Positions 1-13,722 are shown, counted from the stretch's first letter. The stretch: DNA of 64,000 bases from Pomacea canaliculata (GCF_003073045.1 NC_037593.1:17164725-17228724), one strand, 5' to 3'. Notes: generated by a model from the letters alone, not told the origin. Program-made: numbers and translations.

Positions 1-516
1 AGTACATTATGCTGCAGATTTATCTCCCCAAAGAGCAGACTTGAGCACTTTAATTGCTCCTTTACTCAAGCAGCAGACTTCTGAATGTGAGAGGTTAACA
101 TATATATTTCTGCTGAATAGAATTTGTAAGTGTGCGTGCAGATGCATGTGAGTGTGTACGGTGTGGAGTAGAGATGTGACATTGTAATGTAATGACACTA
201 CATATATATTGTAACGATACTTTAGTGTAATGGGGAATTCTGGGGACGTATAATTTCCACAAGGATGAATGCTGTCAGTGTCGTTGTTTACAAAGATATA
301 GGATGTCAGTGTCATTATATACACCGATCAATGATGTCAGTGTCATTGGATCCAATTAGACAATTGTTTTTAAATATCATAGGAGGTGGTAGTGCTTTGC
401 ATGTTTTTTTTCCTCCACAAAATAATAGAATAATGACACGCAGTATATACATGATAAAGCAATACTATAGATTTATTAACATTTTAAAAGCCAGAGACTT
501 ACCTGTCTGTCACCAG

Positions 517-3500
517 TGCGAGTTCCCCCATCTATTGTGTCACCAGTAGAGCGACAGCAGCTACTTTACTCAGAAAATGATTGGGTGGAAGTGAAGTGTA
601 GTGCCACTGGACAACCAGCTCCTACGTGAGTATTCGTTAACAATATTTGACAATGTGACCTTAGAATTTTATAATTTTTTTTAGCCACAAAACAAATAAC
701 TTTTGGCGTTGACATCTTTATAGAAGATTTAAGATTTATTCTCACTCAGCTTTTTATAGCTGGTTGGATTGTTTGTTTTACTTTAAAATATTTATTCCTG
801 GAGACGTCTTAGCCTAGTGACTAGAGCTCCAGACTGTGGTGTAGAAGGTTGACGGCTTGAGGTCTGCTCTGGTCTGTGTGGTCCCCACTGTCCATTCAGC
901 AGATGCTAAGGACTAAGACACCGGATTCTGTAGGGAAGGTTCAGGCAGTGGAGGGAGAATTGATTGGGCTCTTCCTTTTACAAGTCGTGCTTTAGACACT
1001 GTGAACCACTACATTCCCTGTCTCTATGACCACTATACTGTAATGTCTTCACCTCTTGACCTTAAATTTTCCTGATATTCATTTCCCTCTTCAGTAACTC
1101 TGTCTCTTGTGACAAAAATATTACTGCATTTAAAAAAAAATGATCTGAAATATATAAAAAAAACTGGTAAAATAAAGGAAAATTTAAAGTAAACTATCTT
1201 TCATAGAAAATAATCTAAGGACACAAGCATAGAGTTATGGTATCATTTGTATTTTCAGCTGTAGTTTCCTCTTTTCATACTAATAGATGGTAGGAAAGGG
1301 TACGTAACCTAGCCAGTTGCCTCCCTTGAACGAAACGCGCGTGACCATTATGTTTATCATTTATTATTTTTTTAGTATCCTTGGAGAAGTGGCTGAAGGG
1401 TGAGCATTTCTGAAGATATATATATAGAGAGATCATGCTCCTTATGTCAGATTACTTTTGCCTCTTTCAAGCGACCAACCCGACATTAAAGGAAGTAGTT
1501 GTAGAACGAGAAGTGTTGTAGGGGAGTACCAAGTGTCGGAACTGGGGGCCTTGAAGTTGGGGAGATGAGGGTAAACGGTGATTAAAAGTCGGCAGTTGTC
1601 ACCGGGGTGATGGGGTGGCGAGGTAAGACGCTTAAAGATGGACTTATGACAATCTCAATTCTTGCATTTACATGGTTGGTAGAATAAGAAACCGTCCTTT
1701 TCTAGCTAGCTCTCCCCTTTACAAGTTACCGCAAAGTGCTTGCAGATTCAAAACCTTAAGTCATTTGAAATATTTCCCGACTCCACGCCCCTCCACCTGT
1801 AAATATGTATTATTAATTGTCACTTTCTTTGAAACATTCCTCTTCCACTCTCAGTTGGTGTCATACTTCATTTTAGCTGATTTAGTTGTGTGATTTTGTT
1901 AGTTTATCATTTTTTTTATTTCATTTTTATTGCTAATATCTGGGTTTTTTTTTATTTATTTCCTTTTTTTTTCTTTGTATATCAGTTATTGCTAACGCCA
2001 TGGTGAAAATATCTTGCTTATTACGAGTGACAGAATAGTTCCTTTGTAGGAAACATTTGTCTTTGCAGATACAAGTGGACGTGGAACGGGAATGACATAC
2101 TCAATTACTATATCACATTCAGTGCAACAACAGGAATCCTGACAATTGACAGTCTCACTACTAGAGAAGAAGGCTTGTTTGTGTGTTATGCCAAGACAAC
2201 CTTTTCTAATGGGATGACAGCCACTGCTGTTTCTGCAACAGTAGAAATCCGAGTAGCCCGTAAGTACAGCTGACAGTTTGTAACAGTGTAATGGACTCTT
2301 ACGGTCTATGTATTTTTTCTCATCTATCTTTTTTATTTATTTATTTTTGTCAGTTTCTTTTTACTGCTTTCAGACTTTTAAAAAAAATGTGTTCTAGTGA
2401 CGATTTCTCGTTCGCTGAAGAGAAGAATTCTCAAATTACATGTCGGAACCTGAAATTGTCTTCCTACTCATTTTGTTTAATTCAACTATTTAACAATTTT
2501 TGATAAGTCACTAACTGTAAGTTTATTTCTTTGTTTATGGATACACTTAAGTGTTAATGGGAATTGAAGATGGTCAGCTTAAAATAGGGTTTAAGATGAA
2601 GTGACACTTTGGATGAGGTGTTGTGTTGTGGTGGGGTGGCATTAGGGTTGGATTTCAGGGTCGTAAGGGCGATCGAGGATGAAGTCAGGTCTGTTGGGAA
2701 GTGATGAGATCCTTACCTGTCACTGTCCGCTCTTCTTGTCAGTGGAAAATGTGCTCGATAATAGGCGCAAATTTAAAGGATCGCCCTTTGTTATCCGTAC
2801 AGACCTTACACAACAAAACTTTTTATCTTCTTTCATTCTTCTGGAATCATCCTAGTAAAGTTGAAGCATTGTCTCGTTGTTACTGCCTTCAAATGAAGGA
2901 CGTCAGCTCAACGCCTCTCAGCTCTCGACAACGTAGGCTTCGGACATCTAAGATTTTTATACAGACATTGCTCTCGAATGCTGGTATCAGCTAAAGCTAT
3001 CCTCTTAAAATGTGCCACACTCTCATCTTCAATTATGTACAGACAATATCAAAAGTTTATTTTTCAGTTTTCTATCACTGTTGTGTCCAGAATTAAATAA
3101 AAAAAATTTCAGATTTCATCTGAATAATTTCATGTGTGAGCCAAGGTGCAGGGGGATGAACAGCAGGATCGTGAATGTTAAGCAGTTGACGGATGGTGAA
3201 ATGGAATTGTATAGCGAGAATCAGAGAGGATGCAGAGAGGAGCCACGATGCCTCAAAGAAAAACCTCTAGAACTGATAATTCTGATGATACGCGTGACGA
3301 CTTGCGATAGGCAGGAGCAATGGAGGGACCAAGTGTGCAGATGACTGCAGAATGATCAGAATGAAGAGAAGAAGAGTCGTCAGTGGCAAGCACAAGGCTG
3401 TCTTTCTTTATATAATGTCTCTATATAATGTCCATTTATATATAATGACTATACCTCCCCTAAAGTGGGACAAGGGAAGGACGAGAGCCTGTAGCCATGA

Positions 3501-6500
3501 CAGGTGAGACACACGACTCATTGGCGCATTGCTTATTGTGGACAACCACGTTTAGTGATAAAAACAATATCCAAATCATCATTCTAAATAAAGTCTTAAA
3601 CCACACAGGCTTTGTTGATTATCGATTAAGGGTAAAGCAAGCTGGGACACAAAACGTGTTGTTTATTATAATCTCGGTCACTTATATCTGACTAATTGTC
3701 ATGTGCATTTTTTTTTATCTTTTCAACAAAAAGTGTCAAAATTTAAAAGTGTAAAATTTATCACATAAAAGTCGATTCAAAATCATGTTTATGACTCAAT
3801 GTTTGTTTTGTCCCCATTCATTTCTCCAGGTGTAGAAGACTTTGTAAAAAGACCAGTTGAGTCATACTCTGGTACTGAAGGAAACTATGTAACCATTCCT
3901 TGTGACAAAAATCTTCCTAAGTATTATGGAGCCATCACTTTCAAGTGGTACACAGTTCTAGGTTCAAGAAATGACGAGATTTTTCCAGATGAACGCAAGT
4001 TCATTGATCAAGGAGGTAAATATGTTTTTCCCATTGCTATTGCCATTTACAAAAATGATATTGGCTATTGCCGTGAATAGTCCTGGATTTTGCTATTGTT
4101 GTATGTACCACAGCAATGTGATACTTATGTGAAGTATTATACCAGAAAGACGTGGAGAGATAATTCTGATTCACATATTTTATTAAACATATTTTTCAGG
4201 AAATCTGCACTTCTCATACGTACTCAAGTCAGATGAGATGGCTGCAAGTACCCCATACAAGTGTGCAATCGCCAATAAAAAGGCTAATAACATCAGACTT
4301 GGCAACGAGAACAGCCTGACTGTCACAAGCACTGGACCTAGTAAGATACTGTAGTCATGATGATATAATGTAAGAACTTTAATGCAAGTAGAGAAATTAC
4401 CAGTAACTCAGTTGTATTGTATTGAAAATGAAGAGTCAAGTTCAATCTTAGATCATCTGCTCGAGGATATTTTTGGTTGGAGGGTTACCTTCTCTTCTAC
4501 ATCCCTGTGATGTTTCCTTTCTTTACCAAGCCAATTATGTATAATAATAGTAATAGGATTTATATAGCGCATTTTCTCACGTTGATGCACGATTGATGCA
4601 CTTTAGACAGGGAAATAGGAGAAGAGAAGGGATGAGTAAGATGGACATGACACTCAGGCAGAACATACAGTCACATGTACAGTTAATATCCATACACTCA
4701 CACGTACAGTTAGCATATACTTGTGTCCAGTTATACAATCATATGTACAACTAGCATGAATACACTTACATGTACAGTTAACATATATGTATATGCAGTT
4801 AATGTACAATTACATATGTATCATGAGCCTCGGGGAATGGATACGTGAAGATGGCCAGAGGGTTACCTTGGGCTAATCACACTCTCGATACCTATGCCAT
4901 CACAATCCGACATTTACGTGAATGCAAACACTTACACTAAATTGCTCTTAAAGATTTAATCGACTTCGAGCTCCCAGCGTACGTCCCCAATAATAAACTC
5001 AAGTCAAGTGTATAAAGAAGATTATTAATAATCGAGATTTTACACATCAATTTACAAAAGATACAATAGTTCCAATTCCAAATATGGATTGTTCTCTAAG
5101 AGCAAGCTCACGTCATGCATGGTCGTGTTTGGCTTTCTTTCCGATATACTACAGTTCCTGTGGACTTCATCGGTTCCTGTCTTCCCTGGCCGTCTGACCG
5201 TAGTCAGTCTTAATGTTCCACAGTTACTGTACTAGCTCCGGATTGTCACCTTATGACTGAACCCAGATCAGTACACTTACACAGAATCAAAACTTTTTTT
5301 CAGTTCCAAACTCTGCTCCAAGGCTTCAGTACAACACCTCTGGCTCATTCCTAACTGTGGAAGTTGGGAAGAACGCCACACTAGAGTGTGTCTTCAGTGG
5401 ATAGTGAGTGTTTTTGCAGACAGTATTTTTCTTCACTATACAATAAAAATAATAATTTTAGAAAACTGAATGGATGCAAATCACACCATTTATTATAGTC
5501 AGATATTAAAAGAGAAAAATGATTGAAACGGTTTGAAATATGGTTTTAGACTGAAGTCTTAATCTCATTTTTGTGTAGCATCTCTTGCCAGTATATATTA
5601 GCGATGAATTATTATTTTATATAAATATAAAAATAAAGAGATGTTTAAATCAAGCGCGTAGCATTATTAATATTTTACTCTTTTATGCACACAGCATCAC
5701 AAGCAACATCCCATCAGAGACAGTACCCAGAGTCACGTGGTATGATCAGGATGGACGAGTCATCACACAAGGAGGTCGCTATGATATTACCTCAAATGGC
5801 CGAACTCTTACAATCATGAATGTGACAGAAGATGATGAGAAAACCTACCTCTGCAGAGGAACCAATTCACTGGGTTCTGATGAAGGAAGCCTGGCTCTCA
5901 ATGTCACATGTACGCTGTGTATTAATTCTTCTAAATTATTTTCAACAGACGTTTGTAAATATTTCCGTTGGATCAAATGCAATTTTTGTTAAAACTTTCT
6001 TGGCAATACTTTTTGTTATTCAGTCTTCTACAGCCGTGTTTATTTTTCGCTTTTACAAAAGTTTCCTTCTGTTAGCATGAGAATGAGATTTCTATTTTTA
6101 AAAAAAGCTATGTGATTTCTTTGTGTGTTATGAGGAACAGTGAAGCTATTTTTTTATAAAGTTATGTTAAACAACTTGAAGAAGAAAAGAGAGAAATCGT
6201 CAACCATAAATGTTGCCAGATAAATATGCTAGCATCTCTAATTTGTCGAGTTACAATGTCCAGGAAAGAAACAAAAGTAGGTAGATAAGATAATGGTCAG
6301 TTGCAAGCCAGTTCATTTAACTGATGCCTCTACAACCAACTCATCAGATATGTCTTCATTGTCACTTCACTCATCTTCAGCTCTTCCTATCTGGGTACAT
6401 CGTCTGGAGTCAACGACAGTTGTAGAGTGGACAGATGCAGTGCTTTCCTGTGTCACCCGGTCTGCGAAAGGTGAACAGAGTCCTAGTCAGCCAAAGTGGT

Positions 6501-9500
6501 CCCGGAATACAGATCAGATGGGCTCCACCTATGGTAAGGGAGGTTTGATTGTCTGGTGTGGCAAGTCTGACATTCAAATGATTTGACAAAAATAGTATGA
6601 GTGATCCATATACTACTTACAAGTGGGTGGATGCAGTATGAACTCAAGTACATTCTGTTAACTCTGATAATAATGATCATGAGGAGAAGCTGAGAAAGAA
6701 ACTTCTGTGAGCAGTTGTTTTGATTAGTAGTTGGGGTTTTTTTCAGTCACAAGAAGGTACAAGATGATTTTGGTCTTACTTCATTTCTGAACCCTCTAGC
6801 TGTCTATACTAGGTCTTTATCCATTACTTGTTTCAGATCCCAACAAGTTCCAGTTCAATGCTGACAAGACCACACTGACAGTCAAGTCTGTTAACAAGGA
6901 TACAGACATCTCTTGTTACCAGTGCACTGTGGCTAACAGTGTTGGCGTGGTTCATGATGATGGCTGTGTCAATGTTATTAGTAAGATTTACTTTCTTGGG
7001 GTTTTAATGCCTGATCATAAATACAGTAAGAAATAGAAAACTTTAGGCTTTGGTAAAGTCCAGAGCATATCGATGTTAAAGTACTTCTGACAGAGATATT
7101 TCAGGAAAAATGCAAACTTAAACATAAATGTCGGTATATCGGTAAAAACCTAAGAGATGATGGAAAATCAAAGCTGTTTGTTTTCTCCCTTCTTTTTTAT
7201 TGCATTGCAATTCAAATTTAAACATGCACGTTTGTTTACTAAGCATAATGTACCAGATCAGTATTATAAATAAACATTTAAACACATACTAGGATAATGA
7301 TTCTAATTTCTCAGATTATTGAGAGCGAAACATGAGCTGTGTACTGTATTACAGTAACCGACATCCTGCAGACCGGAGAGAGAACAGCATCAACCTCGGT
7401 TCAAAATTGTTAAACCCTGAATCTTTGGCTGCATGGCTAGACCAAACAAAGAGCAAGATACCAGCAAATTAGTCAGGTCCTGACTGGTGGCTGGAATTGA
7501 CTGTAGAGAAGACACTTGCATAAAGTCTTGGTCTTTCATGCGCCACTCACTACTTTTATATCCCAGAGCCCTCTCTGTTTTCATTCTTAGTGTTTTGTTT
7601 CTTTGCCTTGTCATACACAACACTAGCACATGGCCTTGTATCAAATCTTCCCATCTTTTCTCTCAATGTTTCTGCTGCTTGTAGCAACTCTAGTTGTGTT
7701 TGCCTTTTCCAGAACCAATTGAGATCAAAGTGAGACCACTAGCTCAACAGTCAGTCAATAAGGGAGATGAAGTGGACCTGACTGTAGTGGCCTCCACAGA
7801 CCCACTCTTCGCACCTGAGATGACTTACTCCTGGATCTTCAAAAATGTGACTTACACTGATGACAGAGTTCCACCTCACGTGTCCTATGACTCTGTCAAC
7901 AACCGGGCTTACATCAACACCTCGGGGCTCACCGATGAGGAGTTCAAAAGCATTGGTGGTCTTTACCGCAGGGTTATCTCCCATCCAGTGGAGACGGTTT
8001 ATGTTGATGTCAGTGTTGAGGCAGAACATGTACCTGTAGGTAGGTAGAAACATTTTAACGGGTCTTGTGATTTATAAAAATAATTTTACAATTTTGTTGA
8101 TTCAAAAGTAATTTTATGCCATTATACATGTTCTTTTTCCCGCTCAGAACGCAATAATTGGAAAAGTCTACGCAGCACTATCAGATTTGATTATCAACAG
8201 AACTATTCACCATTATTTTCAAATTTATGTCGGAAAGTAAAGATAGTGTGATGTGTCTCTAGCACCAAGAATGTTGGTCTAGGCTTTAGATGCGTCACTG
8301 AAACATTTTTATTCATTATGGCCATAAATGCAAAAGATTGAACTATTTGCTTCGCCGGCCAGTTGAACCGTGTCCAACCATCGCCTGTTTCCAGTGCACT
8401 GTGGCTAACAGTGTTGGCATGGTTCAGGATGATGGCTGTGTCATTAGTGAGATTTCCTTTATTGGAATTTTATCATAAAGACAGTAAGACGTAGAAAATG
8501 TTAAGTTTTTATGTATTTCACAGCACATCATTATCAAGGTACTTCTGACATATATTTCGAGGAAAAAAATGTAAACATAAAACAAAATTCCTAGATATCG
8601 GGGCAATCTAAGAAATGTTGGAAAAACAAAGCTCGTAGTGCGTATAAGAACATCTTTTCAAGGTAGGTATCCAATGTACCTTTTATACACACACAAGCGC
8701 GGTTTCATTCATCCCTTGACTGGTACTCTGCTGGTCAGCTCTTGGCATCAACCCCGTTCGCGGTTGTTTGGGGCGCAGAGACGACGAGGTTTGTTGGCGA
8801 TGACTCGTCGTCTTAAACTTGAACATCGATTAATGAGGGATCTGACGGCTGCAGCCATCGATTCAGCCTCTTCCGAGCCTTTCGCGTCTGTCTGTCTGTC
8901 ATGCCGGACGATTCGTCGTGCGTGGCATGATCGACGACATCAGCGACGACCAATCTTATCGCTTTAACTTCTTACGTACGGGGGGGGGGGGGGAGGGGGA
9001 AGCCAACACGTGAGGTTACATCTCCTGTATATTCATTTTCAATGTGAATACATAATATTTTATTTTTGTGTATTCTTTTAATCGCGCGAGTAGATGGCTT
9101 TGACTTCAGACGCTCAATCGAACCTTCTGTTGGTAGAGGCTACGGAAATTTTGCGGAAATTGTCACACTCTCTTCATCCAGAGCAAAACTATCGCCCAGA
9201 TTTTGCTCACAAAATCTATGAGTCAATTTTCGTCAAAAAAATATGTGCATGAGAGACAATGCCTCGACAGCACTTCTTGATCTTCACCCCACGCCGTTTT
9301 AAGAGTTATCACGCGCATGAACGTAACCTTTTCCCCCCAACACCAAAGCCATAATCTTCCCCCTAGAGGCTAATACTGATATACTAAGCAAGAATCAGTA
9401 AGATAAAAAAATTAAGATACATTTTATAATTCATTATATTAATTAACTTATTTGCATGTTATTTGCTTTTTATCATCATAGTAAAAAAAAACTATTGTTC

Positions 9501-10241
9501 ATTTTACGCATTACCTAACATTTACCCCAAGCACGTGCACACATACAAAGACATAAACACAGAGACACAGGTAACTGTGCACGCACGAACGCACACTTAC
9601 ACATATACACACACAATGATACCAAGCACACGCATGCATCCAAAGGAAAACCACAGTCACACTTCTGTTTGTTAATTAGAGTCGGTAGCAAATAATGATC
9701 TTAACATTCTACATTTCAGACGAATCACTTCGACCGAATGTCTTTGATGAAGCCAAGCCCAACCAGCCTTGAAAGCAATCTTTGTTAACAATCCAGATTG
9801 AATCTTCTTGCCGAGAACCACTGCAGACTGAGTGTATTTTTCTCTAATGTCGAATATCAGATATCGATTTTTTCTCTCTTGCTTTGAATTTTCTGTAGTT
9901 TGTACTAACTTTTGTTGTGGTTGTATTTTCCAGCGCCGATTGAGATCAGAGTGAGACCAGCAGCTCAACAGACGGTGAAGAAGGGAGATGTGGTGGACCT
10001 GACTGTAGTGGCCTCCACAGACCCACTCTATGCTCCTAATATGACTGACTCCTGGATCTTCAAAAATGTGAACAACACTGATGACAAGGCTCCACCATAT
10101 GTGACCTATGACCTTGTCACCAAACGGGCTTACATCTACACATCTGCACTCAGTAATGAGTTCAAAGAAATGGCTGGCATCTACCGCAGGGTTATCTCCC
10201 ATCCTTTGGAGTCTGTTAGTGTTGATGTTAATGTTGATTGA
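517..10241 (+). CDS. Secreted L1CAM/neuroglian-like multi-Ig protein, copy 1 (5' partial)
   Basis: First of three tandem genes; exon 1 (signal peptide) lies before the window. Exons by splice site and phase: 517-625 and 2069-2259 (Ig1), 3830-4015 and 4200-4340 (Ig2), 5304-5403 and 5695-5909 (Ig3), 6381-6533 and 6837-6980 (Ig4), 7713-8047 (Ig6-like). All junctions keep frame with no internal stop. Ig1-Ig4 show the Cys...Trp...Tyr-x-Cys pattern, for example VKCSATG with FVCYAK, and LECVFSG with YLCRGTN. Linker motifs such as NLHFSYVLKSDE and NSLGSDEG resemble L1CAM Ig2 and Ig3. The terminal domain has no cysteine. Exon 7713-8047 ends with its own stop (8045-8047), but a possible donor after 8039 would let it join the second terminal exon at 9934. 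No fibronectin domain, membrane helix or anchor signal was seen, so the product is probably secreted. A polyA signal at 10326-10331 follows the second terminal exon. Role (adhesion or immune recognition) is inferred only. Confidence 0.82.
803..1191. mobile_element. SINE-like insertion in intron 2 of copy 1
   Basis: Copy 3 has an uninterrupted intron here (about 37906-37925), while copy 1 carries about 390 extra bases. The head has an A-box-like TAGCCTAGTGAC and a degenerate B-box-like segment about 45 bases later, followed by a body and an A-rich tail. A related head sits at the matching position in copy 2 (17681). No clean target duplication was found. Confidence 0.5.
4545..4860. repeat. Interspersed repeat with ACATGTACAGTTA arrays in intron 5
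   Basis: A block starting with a TTTATATAGCGCATTTTC-type motif is followed by several imperfect copies of a short unit around CATGTACAGTTA. A related block lies in intron 5 of copy 2 (about 20600-20760), next to a long ATT microsatellite. It is probably a dispersed molluscan-type repeat; the family is not identified. Confidence 0.4.
8379..8445 (+). pseudogene. Truncated exon 9 relic inside copy 1
   Basis: This stretch matches the 3' half of exon 9 (the QCTVANSVGMVQDDGC coding region) but its 5' half and acceptor are gone and a codon near the donor is lost. The following sequence to about 8635 resembles intron 9 of the other copies. It shows that an exon 9 - exon 10 block was duplicated within copy 1, probably by unequal crossing-over, creating the second terminal exon at 9934. 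It is closest to copy 3 (the bases coding IACFQC are shared). Confidence 0.75.
8690..8995. other. GC-rich block with a G run, unexplained
   Basis: This segment between the truncated exon 9 and the second terminal exon of copy 1 is clearly more GC-rich than its surroundings, holds several CGTCG and CGACG motifs, and ends in a run of G (about 8980-8992). An open frame crosses it but nothing in the translation is recognised. It may be a transposon fragment. Confidence 0.3.
9934..10241 (+). CDS. Second terminal Ig6-like exon of copy 1
   Basis: This exon begins after a pyrimidine-rich acceptor ending at 9933 and runs to a stop at 10239-10241. It is a homologue of exon 7713-8047 with the same phase, so it could replace that exon (541 aa product with an exon 1 like that of the other copies) or be added after it through the donor at 8039 (650 aa). 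It contains the same landmarks: VRPAAQQTVKKGD near the start, a Trp in SWIFKNV, and IYRRVISHP near the end. It lacks cysteines. It is closer to the copy 3 terminal exon in details such as KKGDVVDL than to its own neighbour at 7713. Whether it is used is not shown by sequence alone. Confidence 0.7.
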
Positions 10242-12469
10242 TATCCAAGTGTTAAGAACAGGTTAATTTCAACATGTTAAATATGTCACAATGGGAAAAG
10301 TAACAGAGTTGCAATATGAAAATTAAATAAATTATTTTAGTCATCACATGCAAATACACACTCTTGTGTGTATACTGAGTATGCAATCCTGCTTTTTAAT
10401 TGACTGTCTTGAGTCAAAATGGTGATGGCCCGCACACACCATGGCCTGAGAGAAGCTGGCTCCTTTTACTATGTAATGATAATCAATGTTCTTGCCATGA
10501 TAAATTAAAAGGACTTTTTTGGTTGCAAAACTTTAGCCTGAGATGCATATAAAGAGTAAGAGGGGGGGGGGCATTTCAGTGTCTCCACATACAGAGGATA
10601 TTAAAATAGCCTTTACATCCGACCAGACCTCTGTTGGAAGTAACAGTGTAGAAAGTAAGCTGTCAGTACTTGTAACAATCACACTATATTACTTTATTTG
10701 TTATTATTGTAAATAACCAATAAGTATTAAAACTTTCTCTTCACCCTGTCTTAAAACAAAGATGTATATATATTATATATACACACACATATAAAGACTT
10801 GGTGATTATCTATTCTTCTCTAGAAGATGTGAAACAATAACCAGTCTAATCTGAAATAATCTGCCCACTACATGGGAAGAAATTAATATTCTGTACTTTT
10901 CTAGAATTTTTTTCTTTCAAATGTTTCATTTTGCTGTATAATATGTGCATTATTCCAAACATATCAAGAATCATTCACACTATTTTACTACACAATTTCA
11001 TCATGTTTATAGATTTTGCATCAGCAATACTACATTTTATAAATGTTAGCACTGTACTTAACACTAAATACATATACAACCAGTTTTTGTAAGATTCAGT
11101 CCTTGTGAATCATTAGAAAGGTCTTTAGTGATCAGTTCAAAGTTATCAAACTTCTATGAGTTTGATTTGGAAGTTTTTTCATATTATTGTTTCCCGGTAG
11201 ACGTGGGAGCTGGTCCTTTCTTAGAAAATCCGAGTAGAACTTACAGTTCTATGACAGTTTTATTAACATAAGTGTATTCATAAATGCTAAAGAATGAACA
11301 GATGCTGCAGAAAAGTAAAACTGTGATGATGACTCAGTCTTTGCCCTTATTCAGCTTATTATGAACTGTTCATCAAACTTCACTACATTACCAAGAAAAG
11401 CAGAATCATGTCTCTTATTTATATTAAATGCATATTAAAACCATGATATTTTGTTGAAAAGTGGTCTGCACATGGAGTTGGCTGTTATAAATCAATTGGA
11501 GAGGATACTGTGTTTTACTCTTTTATGCTTTAATCCTCTTACATCTGTTTTCTGTTTTCATTCTTCATTGTCTTTCACTCAGCTGCAGACTTTCCTACTC
11601 TTTCATCGTTTTCTGAGCTCCACTCTTTCTCTCCAAATGATTGACTCCATGGTTTTCCTGTCTTTCAACCTGTTTAAATATAATCACATTGAGCAGTCTT
11701 TGCGCAAACCAGCTGACACCCTTGCCAAGCAGGCACTTGACTGGAACCCTCAGGGGAAGAGGAGAGTTTGGAGACCAAAGCAGACTTGGAAAAGATCTGT
11801 AGAGAGGGAGGCAAAGGACATCAGAACCACATGGGCCCAGCTGAAGGGGGAGCTGGCCAAAACCGGGTCTGCTGGCGAGGTGTTGCTGCGGCCCTTTGCT
11901 CCTCAGAGGAGCAACAGGGAATAAACTAACTAAGCAGTCTTTGAAATTTTTGCTTGATATTTTAACTGTATTTTCCTCTCATCTACTTTTCTTAACAGTC
12001 TTACGGGAACTATGATTAACCAGGCCGTTGCCTAATGTCTGTTTTGAAGAATGAAATGTTCTTTATTGAGTTGCATACCTATTTCTAAAGAAATCCATAT
12101 ACAGTAAACACATTTTCAGTATTTTATATACAATTAATACCAGCATTCGTAACACACAATCAGAATTAAGAAGAAAAATATTTCCCATGTATACATCATG
12201 TGTACATCTTTTGAAAATACACGACAAAAATTCATCTTCATGAAAATTAAACTAAGAAGACAGAAAAGTGATTGCTAGAATAAATAATTGAACAGTCGAT
12301 ACTGTGAGCACTGAGCAATCAATAAATGTGTCGTGGGAGTCAATAAGAAATGTGTATAAATCTCTACCACCGACCACTCTAATCATTCTTCTCTCACATC
12401 TAAGTCTGACCTCGGGTGGCAGAGAAAACTTGTAGTCGCTCAGTGAACTGGACATGCGAATGTGAAAAA
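10242..12469. other. Spacer between copy 1 and the copy 2 unit
   Basis: AT-rich sequence containing the putative 3' UTR of copy 1 (polyA signal AATAAA at 10326-10331), a G run near 10561-10571, and the LINE tail at 11700-11924. No other coding exon with splice support was seen. Confidence 0.5.
11700..11924 (+). mobile_element. 3' tail of a non-LTR retrotransposon (RT C-terminus)
   Basis: The translation contains ALDWNPQGKRR, RPKQTWKRSVERE and TTWAQLKGELAK, a pattern typical of the extreme C-terminus of reverse transcriptases of LINE-type elements. No RT catalytic motifs lie upstream, so this is a 5'-truncated copy. It sits in the spacer between copies 1 and 2. Confidence 0.75.
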
Positions 12470-12848
12470 CTAATCCACTGACAGTCGATGAATAAACCTC
12501 GATTGGGAGGGAAAAATGGCGGACATGTCCTGCTAGTGTAGGGATGGGCCACTTGTCGGTAAAATTACACCTAAGCACGGTTTCCGAAAGCTAGTAACCC
12601 ACCTTGAAATGAATTGGTTGACAGTGAGGACTATCAATCATGGCCATATTAAAACCAGCAGAAGGGGGAACTCAACAACCCGGAGATGACAGACATCGCG
12701 CAACTAGATTAGAAGCTGAGCACAGTGGGGTGGGGTGGCAGGGAATCGTCAGCTCGCTCACAAAGGCTGATATGTTAAACAATAAATATTATTACTTTTT
12801 TTTTAATCTCCTTTGTATTTGTACACTTGAAATGCAGTGTCCTTCAGT

Positions 12849-13032
12849 ACGAACTTGTATTACTGGACTGCTTACAGACGATTTTTTTTTACAGTTAACT
12901 ACGAGGCAGATGTGTACAATTTTCCGGTTTAGTCAGATTCTTTGTATAGGCTCGCCGAGACTAGCAGGGGAGAACTTCGCAAGAGGCTAAACGTTGGTCT
13001 CGGCAGACAGACATCAATCCACCTATACACGT
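12849..13032 (+). repeat. Dispersed repeat family A, copy 1
   Basis: About 185 bases from ACGAACTTGTATTACTGGAC to CCACCTATACACGT, found three times in the window (also 24663-24900 on the minus strand and 63368-63612 on the plus strand). Shared landmarks are CCGGTTTAGTCA, GGCTCGCCGAGACTA and GTTGGTCTCGGCAGACAGAC. The type of element is unknown. Confidence 0.7.
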
Positions 13033-13722
13033 CCTTGCTTTCAGAGGCAGCTGTGTCTGTATATTCGTACAATTCTTGTAAACCGCTTTGTAGCTAACAC
13101 AGAGACAACGGGTAAATACAAACACACAGCGCGGGGATGTATAAAACTCTGTGTAGACTGCTCTTGATAGGAAAGAGTCAGCATTATGATCACGTGTTCT
13201 GCTAAAAACAAATATAATATTCTTCGCAGCTTTCAATAATTTAAAACCCGTTTTATTATACTCAAGTATTGTTTTCTTATCTCCTTTCCGAGGTTGATAT
13301 ATCTTATTTCAACGTGTAGGGTACTGGAGACAGTGACAGCAGCAAATCAAATGATGATAAGTACATAAGAACTGGTAGCAGCAAATCGGAGATTTTATAT
13401 AATCTTAAAAGAAGGATGTTGTATTTATCATATGTGTGTGTGTGGAGGAGTGTTGGGATGGGAGAGAGGCTCGGGAATAAAGTTGGTAGGTCTGTGTTCC
13501 ACGTAGCATATTTGGAACAGCCATGTTCTCGGATTCCTTGATTCTCCTTGTTGTATGAGAAATGAGATTTTAGTCTCAAATTCATGCAAAGAAACCTGCA
13601 AAACCTGATCGCAATGCACATGTCTATTGTCCTCGACACCTTGTTTTATTGTGCAGATGATATACAGACCATATCTTTATGCGCATGCATATATCATTTG
13701 GTCCTAGACATCTTTAGGTCCG

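Noticed and set aside
1..516. Exon 1 of copy 1 inside the window
   Set aside because: No sequence like the signal-peptide exon of copies 2 and 3 (MARVASPV...) is present; exon 1 should lie before the window.
4016..4080. Read-through of exon 4 into intron 4 giving a short alternative C-terminus (GKYVFPIAIAIYK...)
   Set aside because: It looks conserved between copies 1 and 2, but copy 3 has an extra A that changes the frame; the similarity is explained by recent duplication of the intron.
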